NCBI RefSeq assembly: GCF_004217285.1
Contig: NZ_SHKS01000002.1
Location: 124,001 to 188,000, forward strand
Direction of reading: 5' to 3'
Length of the DNA: 64,000 nt
From: Streptomyces sp. BK239
GTDB lineage: Bacteria > Actinomycetota > Actinomycetes > Streptomycetales > Streptomycetaceae
In this document: positions 1-8,494 of the stretch, in pieces
Layout of the letters: every line of letters begins with the position of its first letter
How positions within the stretch are numbered: the stretch's first letter is position 1
Made by a program: the position numbers and the translations under genes
Notes under the pieces: model-generated
The model's database searches: none
Seen by the model: the letters and a program-made list of their open reading frames with translations, nothing else
What the model was told of the DNA's origin: nothing

Positions 1-1133
1 ACACGTTGTCGCCGTACGGGCAGCAGCTGTGGGACCGGCTGATCGCCGACCACGACCAGGTCTTCCTCACCCTCAACGGCCACTACTGGCCCGCCGGGCG
101 GGCGGTCCGCCGCAACAAGGCCGGGCATGACGTCCACCTGCATCTGACGAACTATCAGAATCGTTACTTCGGCGGTGCGGCGATGATCCGCCTCTACCGC
201 TTCGACCTCGACCGGAACGTCATCGACGTGGAGACGGTCTCGCCGTGGATCCTGGGCCGGGCGGCGAAGGGTCTCAACGAGCTGGAGCGGCAGGAGATCG
301 AACTGAGCGGCGACGCCGACCGGTTCACCGTCGGCATCGACTTCGCCGAGCGGTTCTCCGGTTTCGCCCCCGCTCCGGCCCGTCCCGCGCGCCCGGCGTC
401 GCGGATGCTGGTGAGCGGCACGGTCGCCTACTGGCGTTTCGACTCGGCGGTCTCCGGCGCCGTGCGGGACCTTTCCGGGCACGGCAACGACCTCGCCGTG
501 GTGGCGGTGGGGGGTGCTTCGCTCGGCTGGTCCCCGGACCACCACCCGGACCAACCCGGCCACGGCAGCCTCGAGTTCCAGGGTCACAAGTCCCCGCTGA
601 AGGGGGCGTATCTGCGCACGGTCGACGGGGCGCCCATCAACTCGGCCACCTTCAAGACCGGTTACACCATCGAGGCGTTCTACCGCCTCCCCGCCGACTG
701 GGACCCCGCGCACCACGCCTGGCCGGGACTGGTCGGCCGCACCGGCACGGGAGGGGCCGCCGGGAAGACGGCCGACGACCCCGACGAGCCGCTCGCCACG
801 CTCTCCCTGTCGAACGACCGTGAGCCGCAATGGGCGATGCGCCCGCTGAACCAGCAGGGCATCGCGACCAACTGGGGCCAGGAGACGCCTCTTGAGACCT
901 GGTGGCATGTCGCCGTCGTCAACGACGGCAGGCACACCACGCTCTACGTCGAAGGGTGCCCGGTGGTCCGCAACCCGAGGGCGTCCGCCGTCGGGATCGC
1001 CTCCGTCGGCCTGCCCTGGCTGCTCGGCGGCTACGAGTACGGCGGGCGCATCGACCAGATCCTGCACGGGCGGCTCGGCGACGTCCGGATCGTCGAACGG
1101 GCGCTGCCCGTGACGTCGTTCATGAACCACTGA
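1..1133 (+). CDS. Secreted-type metallophosphoesterase/LamG protein, 3' part
   Basis: The frame is open from the left edge, so the start and N-terminal domain are missing; about 377 codons are visible. Near the beginning 'LTLNGHYWPAGR' looks like the late Gly-His metal motif of calcineurin-like phosphoesterases. From about visible residue 135 to the end ('GRLGDVRIVERAL') the sequence is a LamG/concanavalin-like jellyroll domain. Family knowledge: this fusion occurs in secreted Streptomyces phosphoesterases. The next gene starts 17 bases after the stop and encodes another predicted exported phosphoesterase-fold protein, so the two are probably co-transcribed. The phosphoesterase assignment rests on a short stretch; the LamG assignment is firmer. 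Confidence 0.7.
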   Translation, partial: TLSPYGQQLWDRLIADHDQVFLTLNGHYWPAGRAVRRNKAGHDVHLHLTNYQNRYFGGAAMIRLYRFDLDRNVIDVETVSPWILGRAAKGLNELERQEIELSGDADRFTVGIDFAERFSGFAPAPARPARPASRMLVSGTVAYWRFDSAVSGAVRDLSGHGNDLAVVAVGGASLGWSPDHHPDQPGHGSLEFQGHKSPLKGAYLRTVDGAPINSATFKTGYTIEAFYRLPADWDPAHHAWPGLVGRTGTGGAAGKTADDPDEPLATLSLSNDREPQWAMRPLNQQGIATNWGQETPLETWWHVAVVNDGRHTTLYVEGCPVVRNPRASAVGIASVGLPWLLGGYEYGGRIDQILHGRLGDVRIVERALPVTSFMNH

Positions 1134-1150
1134 CACCGCAGAGGACCACG

Positions 1151-2818
1151 ATGACCGAGCAGCAGCTTCCCGTCTGGGCCGATCCGTCCGTCTCCCCCGC
1201 CGATCTCGACGCCCAGGGCGTCTCCCGACGCCGGTTCCTGCGCCGGGCAGGCCTGTTCGGGGCTGCCTTCGCCCTCGAGTCGACGGCCGCCCCGGCGTTC
1301 GCCGCCACCCGCCCCGGCCTCGGCGGAGAGGACCCGCAGCTGGCCTACCTCGTCGGCGACCACCATGTGCACTCCGTCTACAGCCACGACGCCAAGTACA
1401 CCTTCTCCCAGCAGGCGCGGGCCGCCGCGAAGTACGGCCTCGACTGGATGGTGTTCAACGAGCACTCCAACTTCGGGCACGCCCGTTACGGCGCCGCCAT
1501 GGAGCACAAGGAGATCCTCAAGGCCCGGGCCGAGAACCCCCGTCAGCTGATCTTCCAGGGCCTGGAGTGGTACATCCCGGCCGCCGAACACTGCACGGTG
1601 TTCGCCGCGCCCGGCCCCAACGAGGTCGATCTGCTGACGAAGTTCGAGCTCGCCTACGACGGCAAGCTCCTCGGCTACACCGAGGGCTCCGCCGGCGCGG
1701 CCGACACCGCACGCAACGAGGCACACGCGGTCAAGGCCGTCCGGTGGCTGGCCGAGCAGCGCCGTACCGGTTACGTCGACGACGTCCTCGTCCTCGCCAA
1801 CCACCCGATGCGCCTCGGCGTCGACTCCCCGCACGAGATGCGCGCCTGGCGGGACGCCGCCCCCGAGATCATGATCGGCATGGAGGGCGCGCCCGGCGCT
1901 CAGGGCGCGGCGATCCCCGGCCTGCGCGGTACGACGTCGATCCGCGGCGAGTACGAGAACAAGCCCTCGGCGCAGTCCTGGGCCGGTTACCCGGCCGACG
2001 CCTACCTCACCTACGGCGGCTTCGACTGGGCGACCGCGACGGTCGGCGGTCTGTGGGACTCGATGCTGGCCGAGGGCCGGCTGTTCTCGATCACCACCAA
2101 CTCCGACAACCACCGCACCGTCTTCGACACCTGGAAGAACGGCGACTGGCCGGCCGGACAGAACTTCGACGACACCGGCAGGCTGCCCGACCCGGTGAAC
2201 ACGGACACCCCGCAGCCGGGCAGCGACTTCTGGCCGGGCGAGTTCAGCCGCACCCACGTCGGAGTCACCCGATACGGCTACCGCTCGGTGATGGCGGGAC
2301 TGCGCGCGGGCCGGGTGTGGCTGGACCACGGCCATCTCCTCGACGGGCTGGAGGTGCGGCTGACCCGCGAGGGCGACCGCGGCCGGGGCGTCACGCTCGG
2401 CGGCCGGTTGCGGGTCCGCAGGGGTGAGAAGCTCACCCTGCACATCACCGTGACCACCGCCTCCCGCCCCAACCCCCATGGAATCCTGCCCCGGTTGGCG
2501 CATGTGGACATGATCCGCGGCGCGGTGCGCGGCCCGGTGGCCGATCGCGACGACTGGCGCGCGCCCGACAGCAGGGTCGCCTGGTCCGGGGACGTGAGCG
2601 GCCGCAAGGGGGCGTACACGCTGCGTGTCCCGCTGACCGCGGGCGAGGAGTCCTTCTACGTCCGGCTGCGCGGCAGCGACGGCAAGCGCAACGGAACCGG
2701 TTACCTGGGCGCGTCCGTCGACCCGCACGGCCCGATCCCGCACCCGCCGGGCGACGGCGACCCCTGGCAGGACACCTGGTTCTACTCCAACCCGGTCTTC
2801 GTGGACGTGGTGCGCTGA
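1151..2818 (+). CDS. Tat-exported PHP-domain protein
   Basis: 555 residues from ATG 1151. The N-terminus has a twin-arginine signal ('SRRRFLRRAGL' at about residues 23-33, then a hydrophobic stretch ending in an Ala-rich cleavage region). Just after it comes a PHP metal site: 'DHHVHSVYSHD', then 'FNEHSN'. PHP proteins are metal-dependent phosphoesterases; exported versions with a C-terminal beta domain (here about residues 390-555) are common in Streptomyces. Its pairing with the upstream phosphoesterase suggests extracellular phosphate or phosphodiester scavenging, but the substrate is not visible. The longer upstream open frame is overlap with the previous gene, so the ATG before the Tat signal is preferred. 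Confidence 0.8.
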   Translation: MTEQQLPVWADPSVSPADLDAQGVSRRRFLRRAGLFGAAFALESTAAPAFAATRPGLGGEDPQLAYLVGDHHVHSVYSHDAKYTFSQQARAAAKYGLDWMVFNEHSNFGHARYGAAMEHKEILKARAENPRQLIFQGLEWYIPAAEHCTVFAAPGPNEVDLLTKFELAYDGKLLGYTEGSAGAADTARNEAHAVKAVRWLAEQRRTGYVDDVLVLANHPMRLGVDSPHEMRAWRDAAPEIMIGMEGAPGAQGAAIPGLRGTTSIRGEYENKPSAQSWAGYPADAYLTYGGFDWATATVGGLWDSMLAEGRLFSITTNSDNHRTVFDTWKNGDWPAGQNFDDTGRLPDPVNTDTPQPGSDFWPGEFSRTHVGVTRYGYRSVMAGLRAGRVWLDHGHLLDGLEVRLTREGDRGRGVTLGGRLRVRRGEKLTLHITVTTASRPNPHGILPRLAHVDMIRGAVRGPVADRDDWRAPDSRVAWSGDVSGRKGAYTLRVPLTAGEESFYVRLRGSDGKRNGTGYLGASVDPHGPIPHPPGDGDPWQDTWFYSNPVFVDVVR

Positions 2819-2843
2819 GGCGGCCTGTCCGGGGGAACGGCCC

Positions 2844-3299
2844 TCACGCGTAGAACCGGGACAGGCTCCGCAGCACCGCCGCCGGTTTCGCCCCGCCCTC
2901 TATCTCGATCGTCCCGTCCACGGTGATCTGCACGCCGCCCGGGACCTCCTCGACCTCCGCCAGTTTCCCGGCCAGCCGAATCCGGGAGCCGACCTTCACC
3001 GGCGCGGGGAACCGCACCTTGTTCAGGCCGTAGTTGACCTTGGTGGTGACGCCCTGGACGTCCAGCAGTTCGGTGAAGAGCGGGATGAACAGGGAGAGCG
3101 TCAGGTATCCGTGGGCTATGGGCGCGCCGAAGGGCCCGTCCTTCGCGCGTTCGGGGTCGACGTGGATCCACTGGTGGTCCCCGGTCGCGTCGGCGAACGT
3201 GTCGACGCGCTCCTGCGTGACCTCGATCCACTCGCTCGTGCCGAGGTCGCTGCCGGCGAGCTTCTTGAGTTCGTCGAGGCCGTTGACGGTGATGCTCAC
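2844..3299 (-). CDS. MaoC-family hot-dog hydratase (CouM-like)
   Basis: 151 residues, the usual length of a single hot-dog MaoC hydratase. The hydratase-2 active-site stretch 'ATGDHQWIHVDPERA' (Asp and His) lies at about residues 38-52, followed by 'GAPIAHGYLTLSL'. It would add water to an enoyl-CoA or aryl-acryloyl-CoA. It is the last gene of a four-gene operon (SDR, amidohydrolase, CoA ligase, MaoC) with gaps of 3, 6 and 19 bases. The same enzyme set forms the p-hydroxycinnamate pathway of Rhodococcus, so a CouM-like role is inferred. A generic (R)-specific enoyl-CoA hydratase is the alternative. Confidence 0.85.
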   Translation of the reverse strand: MSITVNGLDELKKLAGSDLGTSEWIEVTQERVDTFADATGDHQWIHVDPERAKDGPFGAPIAHGYLTLSLFIPLFTELLDVQGVTTKVNYGLNKVRFPAPVKVGSRIRLAGKLAEVEEVPGGVQITVDGTIEIEGGAKPAAVLRSLSRFYA

Positions 3300-3318
3300 G
3301 CGAGGGTCCTTCCGTCGG

Positions 3319-4830
3319 TCAGGAGTCGGTGCCGAAGCGTCGGCGCACCCGGGCTTTGAGGAGCTTTCCGGAGGCGGTGCGCGGGAGTTCGTCCGCGATC
3401 ACCACCGACTTGGGGATCTTGTACTTGGCGAGCCGGCCGTCGAGGGAGGCGAGCACCTCGTCGGGATCCAGCGAAGCGCCCTCGCGGGGTACGACGACCG
3501 CGCGGGGCACCTCGCCCCACGTGTCGTCGTGCACGCCGATGACCGCGCACTCGACGATGTCGGGGTGGGTCAGGAGCCGGTCCTCGATCTCGGCGGGGTA
3601 GACGTTCTCCCCACCCGAGATGATCATGTCCTTGATGCGGTCGACGATGTGGACGTACCCGTCCTCGTCGACCTGCGCCGCGTCCCCGCTGCGGAACCAG
3701 CCGTCGGCGAAGGACGCGGCCGTCTCCTCGGGGAGCCCCCAGTAGCCGGGCATGACGTGCGGGCCGCGCACGATGACCTCACCGGTCTCGCCGGCGTCGA
3801 CGGGTGTCAGGTCGGGTCGCACGACGCGGACGTCGCTGAAGAAGTGCGGGACGCCGGCCGAGCCCGCCTTGCTGACGGCGTGTTCCGCGTCCAGGAAGAG
3901 GGTGCCGGGCGCGGCCTCGGTCATGCCGTAGCCCTGGAGGAAGGTGAGACCGCGTTCCTGGTAGGCCGCGATGAGCGGGGTCGGGACGGGTGAGCCGCCG
4001 CAGGTGAGGATGCGCAGCGAGGACAGGTCGGCGTCCGGCCAGCGCGGGTGGCGGGCGAGCTGGTCGAACATGGTCGGCACGCCGAACATGAAGGTGATCC
4101 GGTGCCGTTCGACCAGGTCGAAGGTGGTCTGCGGGTCGAACGCCTCGACCAGGACGCAGGCGCCGCCCTTGAGCAGCACCGGCAGCGTCAGCATGTTCAG
4201 CCCGGCCGTGTGGAACAGCGGCGCGGTCACCAGGGCGCGTTCGTCGGCGATCAGGTCGGTGTCGACGAGGACGTTGACCGCGTTCCAGGTGAGGTTGCCG
4301 TGCGTGAGCATGGCGCCCTTGGGGCGGCCGGTGGTGCCCGAGGTGTACATGATGACGCAGGTGTCGTCGGGGCCGACGGGCTCGTCGAAGGGCTCGTCGT
4401 CGGCCGCGGCGAGCGCCTCCTCGTACTCGGCGCCGACCTCGACGTACGCGCGTACGTCGGTGCTGCCGGGCAGTCCGGCGACGAGGCCCGCGGACGCGGG
4501 GCCGTGGACGAGGGCCTTGGCGCCGGAGTCGGCGAGCTGGTAGGCGATCTCGGGGCCGGCCAGGCGGGTGTTGAGCGGGACGAAGACCGCGCCGAGGGCG
4601 CCGGTCGCGAACAGGGTCTCCAGGTAGGAGGGGTGGTTGGGGCCGAGGTAGGCGACGCGGTCGCCGCGGCGCACGCCCCGGGCGCGCAGGGCGTCGGCCA
4701 GGCGTGTGGTGCGGGTGTGCAGGGTGGCGTAGTCGGTCGGCCGCTCGCCGTGGATCAGGGCGGTGCGGTGCGGGGTCTTGCGGGCCCGGCGTGCGGGCCA
4801 TGACCCCAGTCCCTCGTTGCGCATCTCCAC
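3319..4830 (-). CDS. AMP-binding acyl/aryl-CoA ligase (CouL-like)
   Basis: 503 residues, typical of the ANL superfamily. The AMP-binding P-loop 'YTSGTTGRPKGAM' is at about residues 160-172, the 'GYGMTEAAPGT' motif mid-protein, and the C-terminal hinge and catalytic region 'DRIKDMIISGGENVYPAEIE' followed by 'LPRTASGKLLKARVR', whose Lys is the adenylation lysine. It should activate a carboxylic acid to its CoA thioester in the cytoplasm. The neighbours (hydratase, dehydrogenase, amidohydrolase-type C-C hydrolase and MarR regulator) suggest an aromatic acid such as p-coumarate or ferulate rather than a fatty acid. The substrate assignment is inference. Confidence 0.9.
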   Translation of the reverse strand: MEMRNEGLGSWPARRARKTPHRTALIHGERPTDYATLHTRTTRLADALRARGVRRGDRVAYLGPNHPSYLETLFATGALGAVFVPLNTRLAGPEIAYQLADSGAKALVHGPASAGLVAGLPGSTDVRAYVEVGAEYEEALAAADDEPFDEPVGPDDTCVIMYTSGTTGRPKGAMLTHGNLTWNAVNVLVDTDLIADERALVTAPLFHTAGLNMLTLPVLLKGGACVLVEAFDPQTTFDLVERHRITFMFGVPTMFDQLARHPRWPDADLSSLRILTCGGSPVPTPLIAAYQERGLTFLQGYGMTEAAPGTLFLDAEHAVSKAGSAGVPHFFSDVRVVRPDLTPVDAGETGEVIVRGPHVMPGYWGLPEETAASFADGWFRSGDAAQVDEDGYVHIVDRIKDMIISGGENVYPAEIEDRLLTHPDIVECAVIGVHDDTWGEVPRAVVVPREGASLDPDEVLASLDGRLAKYKIPKSVVIADELPRTASGKLLKARVRRRFGTDS

Positions 4831-4836
4831 GCCCCT

Positions 4837-5721
4837 CTACGGTGTGGTCAGCCCGAGCAGACGGGCGGCGTTCTCCTTGAGGATCCTCGGCTTCACGTCG
4901 TCCTTGATCGTCAGCTTGTCGAAGTCGGCGAGCCAGCGGTCGGGGGTGAGGACGGGGAAGTCGGAGCCGAAGAGGACCTTGTCCTTGAGCAGGGTGTTGG
5001 CGTACTGCACGAGTTGCGGCGGGAAGTACTTCGGCGACCAGCCGGACAGGTCGATGTGGACGCCCGGCTTGTGGGTGGCGACGGCGAGGGCCTCGTCCTG
5101 CCAGGGGAAGGACGGATGCGCCAGGATGATCTTGAGGTGGGGGAAGTCGGCGGCCACGTCGTCGACGTGGAGGGGGTTGGAGTACTTCAGCCGGATGCCT
5201 CCGCCGCCCGGGACGCCGGCTCCGATGCCGGTCTGCCCGGTGTGGAAGAGGGCGATGGAACCGGTCTCCTCGATCACCTCGTAGAGGCCGTACGCCACCG
5301 CGCGGTCGTCGGGGAAGAAGCCCTGGACGCTGGGATGGAACTTGAAGCCCTTCACGCCGTACTCCTCGACCAGGCGGCGGGCCTGCCTCACGCCGGCCTT
5401 GCCCCGGAAGGGGTCGATGGAGGCGAAGGGGATGAGCACGTCGGCGTTGGCGGCGGCGGCCTCGGCGACCTCCTCGTTGGGCACCGGCGGGGTGCCGGTG
5501 GCGGACTCGGCGTCCACCGTGAAGATCACGGCGGCCATCTTCCGCTCACGGTAGTAGCGGGCCGTCTCCTCGATGGTCGGCTTCCGCTCGCCCTCGACCT
5601 TGAAGTAGGCGGCGGACGCGTCGTGCAGGTCGTCGTCGAGCGAGGAGTGCCCGCTGGAGGACACCTCGGCGTGGGTGTGGACGTCGATCGCGACGAGTTC
5701 CTCGACGTCGATGCTCGCCAT
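4837..5721 (-). CDS. Amidohydrolase-2 family hydrolase (CouO-like)
   Basis: 294 residues. The N-terminal metal motif 'IDVHTHAE' (HxH) is at about residues 12-19; 'LAHPSFPWQDE' supplies the later His and 'LFGSDFPVLTPDRW' the conserved Asp. This is the ACMSD/resorcylate decarboxylase-like branch. In the Rhodococcus cou pathway a member of this family cleaves the 4-hydroxyphenyl-beta-ketoacyl-CoA into an aromatic acid and acetyl-CoA. The gene starts 3 bases after the SDR stop and ends 6 bases before the CoA ligase, so all are co-transcribed. The precise reaction is inferred from the gene set only. Confidence 0.8.
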   Translation of the reverse strand: MASIDVEELVAIDVHTHAEVSSSGHSSLDDDLHDASAAYFKVEGERKPTIEETARYYRERKMAAVIFTVDAESATGTPPVPNEEVAEAAAANADVLIPFASIDPFRGKAGVRQARRLVEEYGVKGFKFHPSVQGFFPDDRAVAYGLYEVIEETGSIALFHTGQTGIGAGVPGGGGIRLKYSNPLHVDDVAADFPHLKIILAHPSFPWQDEALAVATHKPGVHIDLSGWSPKYFPPQLVQYANTLLKDKVLFGSDFPVLTPDRWLADFDKLTIKDDVKPRILKENAARLLGLTTP

Positions 5722-5724
5722 GAC

Positions 5725-6642
5725 TCACGCCTCCGGGAACGCGGGCGCCGGGATGCCGACGGTCTGGAGCTCGGCGCCGACCGAGGTGGGGAAGGCGTCG
5801 GCCAGGGTCGCCGGGGTCCAGCCGCCGTCGGCGTAGGCCGCGCGGATCTCCTGCGGATGGGACCAGAGTGCCACCTTGTCGCCGCCGATGCCGATGGCCT
5901 GGCCGGTGACACCCCGGGCGGCCTCGGAGGCGAGGAAGGGCACGAGCGCGGCGCAGTCCTCGGGGGTGCCGAAGCCCTCGCCCTTGCGCAGGAAGTCGGG
6001 TAGCGCCTCGCCGTTCCTCATGGCCTCGACGTAGGGGGCGAAGGCGGGGACGGTCTCGGTCATCGCGGTCGCGGCGACCGGCACGATCGCGTTGACGGTG
6101 ATGTTCGCGCGGCCCAGTTCCATGGCCCAGGTGCGGGCGAAGGCGGCGATGCCGGCCTTGGCGGCGGCGTAGTTCGTCTGCCCGAAGTTGCCGCGCTGTC
6201 CGGCCGGGGAGCCCACGAGGATCAGGCTGCCGCCCTCGCCCTGCTCGCGCATCCGTACGGCGGCGGCGCGGGCGCAGGTGAAGGTGCCCCGGAGGTGGGT
6301 GGCGATCACCGCGTCGAAGTCGTCGTCGGTCATCTTCCACAGCACCTTGTCGCGCAGGATGCCGGCGTTGGTGACCATGACGTCGAGCCGCCCGAACTCC
6401 GTGACCGCGCGGTTGACGAGCCGGTCCGCGGCCTCGGCCGTGCCGACCGGCACCACCTCGGCGACGGCGGCGCCGCCGGCCTCGGCGACGGATTTCGCGG
6501 CCTGCTCGGCGGCCGCCTCGTCGACGTCGTTGACGACCACGCAGGCGCCGTGGGCGGCCAGGGCGCGCGCATAGGCGAGACCGAGGCCCCGGCCGCTGCC
6601 GGTGACGACGGCGACCTTGCCGGTGAGATCGATGGGGGGCAC
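5725..6642 (-). CDS. Short-chain dehydrogenase/reductase (CouN-like)
   Basis: 305 residues from GTG 6642. Classical SDR features: the cofactor loop 'VTGSGRGLGLAYA' at about residues 12-24, 'NAG' mid-protein, and the catalytic 'YAAAKAG' (YxxxK) preceded by a Ser (about residue 152). The C-terminal extension of about 45 residues resembles large actinobacterial acyl-CoA-type SDRs. As first gene of the MarR-controlled operon it would oxidise a beta-hydroxyacyl-CoA to the ketone that the amidohydrolase cleaves (inference). It faces the MarR gene across a 242-base divergent region with clear operator sites. Confidence 0.85.
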   Translation of the reverse strand: MPPIDLTGKVAVVTGSGRGLGLAYARALAAHGACVVVNDVDEAAAEQAAKSVAEAGGAAVAEVVPVGTAEAADRLVNRAVTEFGRLDVMVTNAGILRDKVLWKMTDDDFDAVIATHLRGTFTCARAAAVRMREQGEGGSLILVGSPAGQRGNFGQTNYAAAKAGIAAFARTWAMELGRANITVNAIVPVAATAMTETVPAFAPYVEAMRNGEALPDFLRKGEGFGTPEDCAALVPFLASEAARGVTGQAIGIGGDKVALWSHPQEIRAAYADGGWTPATLADAFPTSVGAELQTVGIPAPAFPEA

Positions 6643-6713
6643 GGGTGGGTCCCTTCACGCGGTGACAGGGGCGGTGCGGCTGCGGTCGGGCACCGGGGTG
6701 GGCCGCGAGGTCG

Positions 6714-6748
6714 AAGGTAGGAGCAATAATTGTCGTCGTCAATAGTTG
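6714..6748 (-). promoter_or_regulatory. Promoter of the cou-like operon with two MarR-type sites
   Basis: On the minus strand a -35 TTGACG (plus coordinates 6737-6742) and -10 TACCTT (6714-6719) are separated by 17 bases, a good sigma-70-class promoter for the SDR operon. Two near-palindromic nonamers, CAATAATTG (6724-6732) and CAATAGTTG (6740-6748), are 16 bases apart. One fills the spacer and one overlaps the -35. They stand out as AT-rich in GC-rich sequence. This is the layout expected for repression by the divergent MarR protein. Confidence 0.7.
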
Positions 6749-6884
6749 TTGTCGCCCGACGCGTAGGTCATGCTGAAATCTGAAGCTCGCGGCACACACG
6801 ACCGCATGTGACGCCCGACCGCACGCACACCGCCCCGCCGGGGCCGACACCAGGGAGCCCGCCATCGCCCGCCAGCACGACACC

Positions 6885-7349
6885 GTGAACGCCGCCCCGA
6901 TCGACTCGGAGGAGCCGTGGATGCGCGGGCTGCACGCGGACGCGGGCTACCTGCTCTACCGGCTCGGCCTGCGCTCGGGCCAGTTGTTCAACACGTTCCT
7001 CCAGGAGTCGGGGCTGCGCCTGCGCCACTACGCGGTGCTGCGTTTCCTCGCCACGACGGAGGGCGCGCTCCAGCGCGAGCTGAGCGCACGGCTCGGGTAC
7101 GACCCGAGCGCGATCGTCGGTCTCGTCGACGACCTGGAGAAGCTGGGCTTCGCCGAGCGCCGCCCGGCCCCCGACGACCGGCGCAGCCGGATCGTCGTCC
7201 TCACGGAGGCGGGCGGGGAGTTCCTGCGCGGCACGGACGAGGCCGGCCTGCGGGTGACGAACGAGCTGCTGTCCCCGCTCGACCCGGCCGAGCGGAAGAC
7301 GCTGCACGCCCTGCTGCTGCGCGTCGCCGGGGACGGGCTCGGCGGATGA
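6885..7349 (+). CDS. MarR-family repressor (CouR-like)
   Basis: 154 residues from GTG 6885, usual MarR length. The winged helix runs from 'LQRELSARLGYDPSAIVGLV' to the wing 'RRPAPDDRRSRIVVL' (about residues 61-105). It is divergent from the SDR-amidohydrolase-ligase-MaoC operon, and the intergenic region holds paired CAATAnTTG sites on the operon promoter. In Rhodococcus the MarR protein CouR represses the same gene set and is released by p-coumaroyl-CoA; the ligand here is inferred by analogy. Confidence 0.85.
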   Translation: MNAAPIDSEEPWMRGLHADAGYLLYRLGLRSGQLFNTFLQESGLRLRHYAVLRFLATTEGALQRELSARLGYDPSAIVGLVDDLEKLGFAERRPAPDDRRSRIVVLTEAGGEFLRGTDEAGLRVTNELLSPLDPAERKTLHALLLRVAGDGLGG

Positions 7350-7450
7350 GAGGGCCGGGCGGACGATTGACGCCGGCCCGGCGGTCTGCCTAACTTCGCG
7401 ACGGTGCGGGGCGACCCCTGTCCCGCCGCAGCACGGGGAGGAGGAACCCG

Positions 7451-8260
7451 TTGCCCACCACGTCGAGGACACCGCCGCTGACGGGCACGGCCGCCACGCC
7501 CGTGCCGGCGGTCGCGCCCACCCGTTCCGCCCCGGACCGGCTGCTGTCCGTGCTCGCCGCCTTCGACCACGCGCATCCGGCGCTGTCCCTGACCGACATC
7601 AGCCGGCGGGCGGGCCTGAGTCTGACCACCGCACACCGGCTCGTGGCGGCGCTGGCCGAGTGGGGCGCCCTGGAGCGGGACCCGGCGGGCACGTACCACG
7701 TGGGGCTGCGGCTGTGGGAGATCGCTGCGCTGGCCCCCCGGGGTCTGGCCCTCCGCCAGGCCGCGCTGCCCTACCTGGAGGACCTGTACGAGGCCACGCA
7801 CGAGAACGTGCAACTGGCGGTACGGGACGGCGCCGAGGTCGTCTACACCGAGTGGCTCTCGGGACACTCGGCGGTCGGCGTGCGCATCCGCGTCGGCGCG
7901 CGCTGGCCGCTGCACGTGACCGGCGTCGGACTCGTCCTGCTGGCCCACGGCGGAGCGGAGCTCCAGGAGACGTACTGCGCCGCCCCGCTGGCCTCGTACA
8001 CGGCCCACACGATCACCGACCCCGCGCTGCTGCGCCGCACACTCGCCGAAGTCCGGCGCACGGGAGTCGCGGTGAGCGACCGTCAGGTGACGGACGACGC
8101 CCTGTCGGTGGCCGCCCCGGTACGCGGCCCGGACGGCGAGGTGGTGGCGGCGGTGTCGGTGGTCGTCCCGGCGGCGAACGCCCAAGTCCCTTCCCTGGCA
8201 CCGGCGATACGACTGGCGGCAAGAGGCATCTCCCGCTCCCTGGGCTGGCACCCGACGTGA
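7451..8260 (+). CDS. IclR-family transcriptional regulator
   Basis: 269 residues from TTG 7451, chosen because GGGGAGGAGG lies just upstream. The N-terminal IclR winged helix covers about residues 28-85 ('LSLTDISRRAGLSLTTAHRL'). The effector-binding domain follows ('ENVQLAVRDGAEVVYTEW', 'LHVTGVGLVLLAHGG'). These regulators usually control aromatic or sugar catabolism. It has no partner gene here: the MarR gene ends 101 bases before it and the glucanase gene has its own promoter, so its target is unknown. It may act on the neighbouring aromatic-acid operon. Confidence 0.85.
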   Translation: MPTTSRTPPLTGTAATPVPAVAPTRSAPDRLLSVLAAFDHAHPALSLTDISRRAGLSLTTAHRLVAALAEWGALERDPAGTYHVGLRLWEIAALAPRGLALRQAALPYLEDLYEATHENVQLAVRDGAEVVYTEWLSGHSAVGVRIRVGARWPLHVTGVGLVLLAHGGAELQETYCAAPLASYTAHTITDPALLRRTLAEVRRTGVAVSDRQVTDDALSVAAPVRGPDGEVVAAVSVVVPAANAQVPSLAPAIRLAARGISRSLGWHPT

Positions 8261-8390
8261 GGCACTCACACGCTTGACGGACCGTCATCGGCGGGCCGCC
8301 GGCCGCGCTCACCCGTCCACGGCGGCTGCCGCGATCCTCCTTCACGGACTGAACCCACCTGCACCGCAACGACTTTCACGGTTTCACCTC

Positions 8391-8443
8391 TTGACGGCCG
8401 AGGGCAGTGGGAGCACATTGGGCGCACTTTGAGAGCGCTCTCA
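8391..8443 (+). promoter_or_regulatory. Promoter and LacI-type operator of the GH16 gene
   Basis: A -35 TTGACG (8391-8396) and -10 CACATT (8414-8419) are spaced by 17 bases. Directly downstream is a perfect 14-bp palindrome, TGAGAGCGCTCTCA (8430-8443). It has the GAGCGCTC core of Streptomyces LacI-family sugar repressor sites such as the CebR box. A repressor there would block transcription until a glucan-derived oligosaccharide appears. No LacI gene is in this window. Confidence 0.7.
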
Positions 8444-8494
8444 CAGCGCACCTCCCGGACCCGTGCTCCCCCACCCCGTACCCGAGAGGCACAC

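Noticed and set aside
1031..2743. 570-codon open frame opposite the PHP gene
   Set aside because: It is a by-product of extreme third-position GC, with Val/Gly/Arg-rich composition and no family features; many similar frames in the window were dismissed for the same reason.
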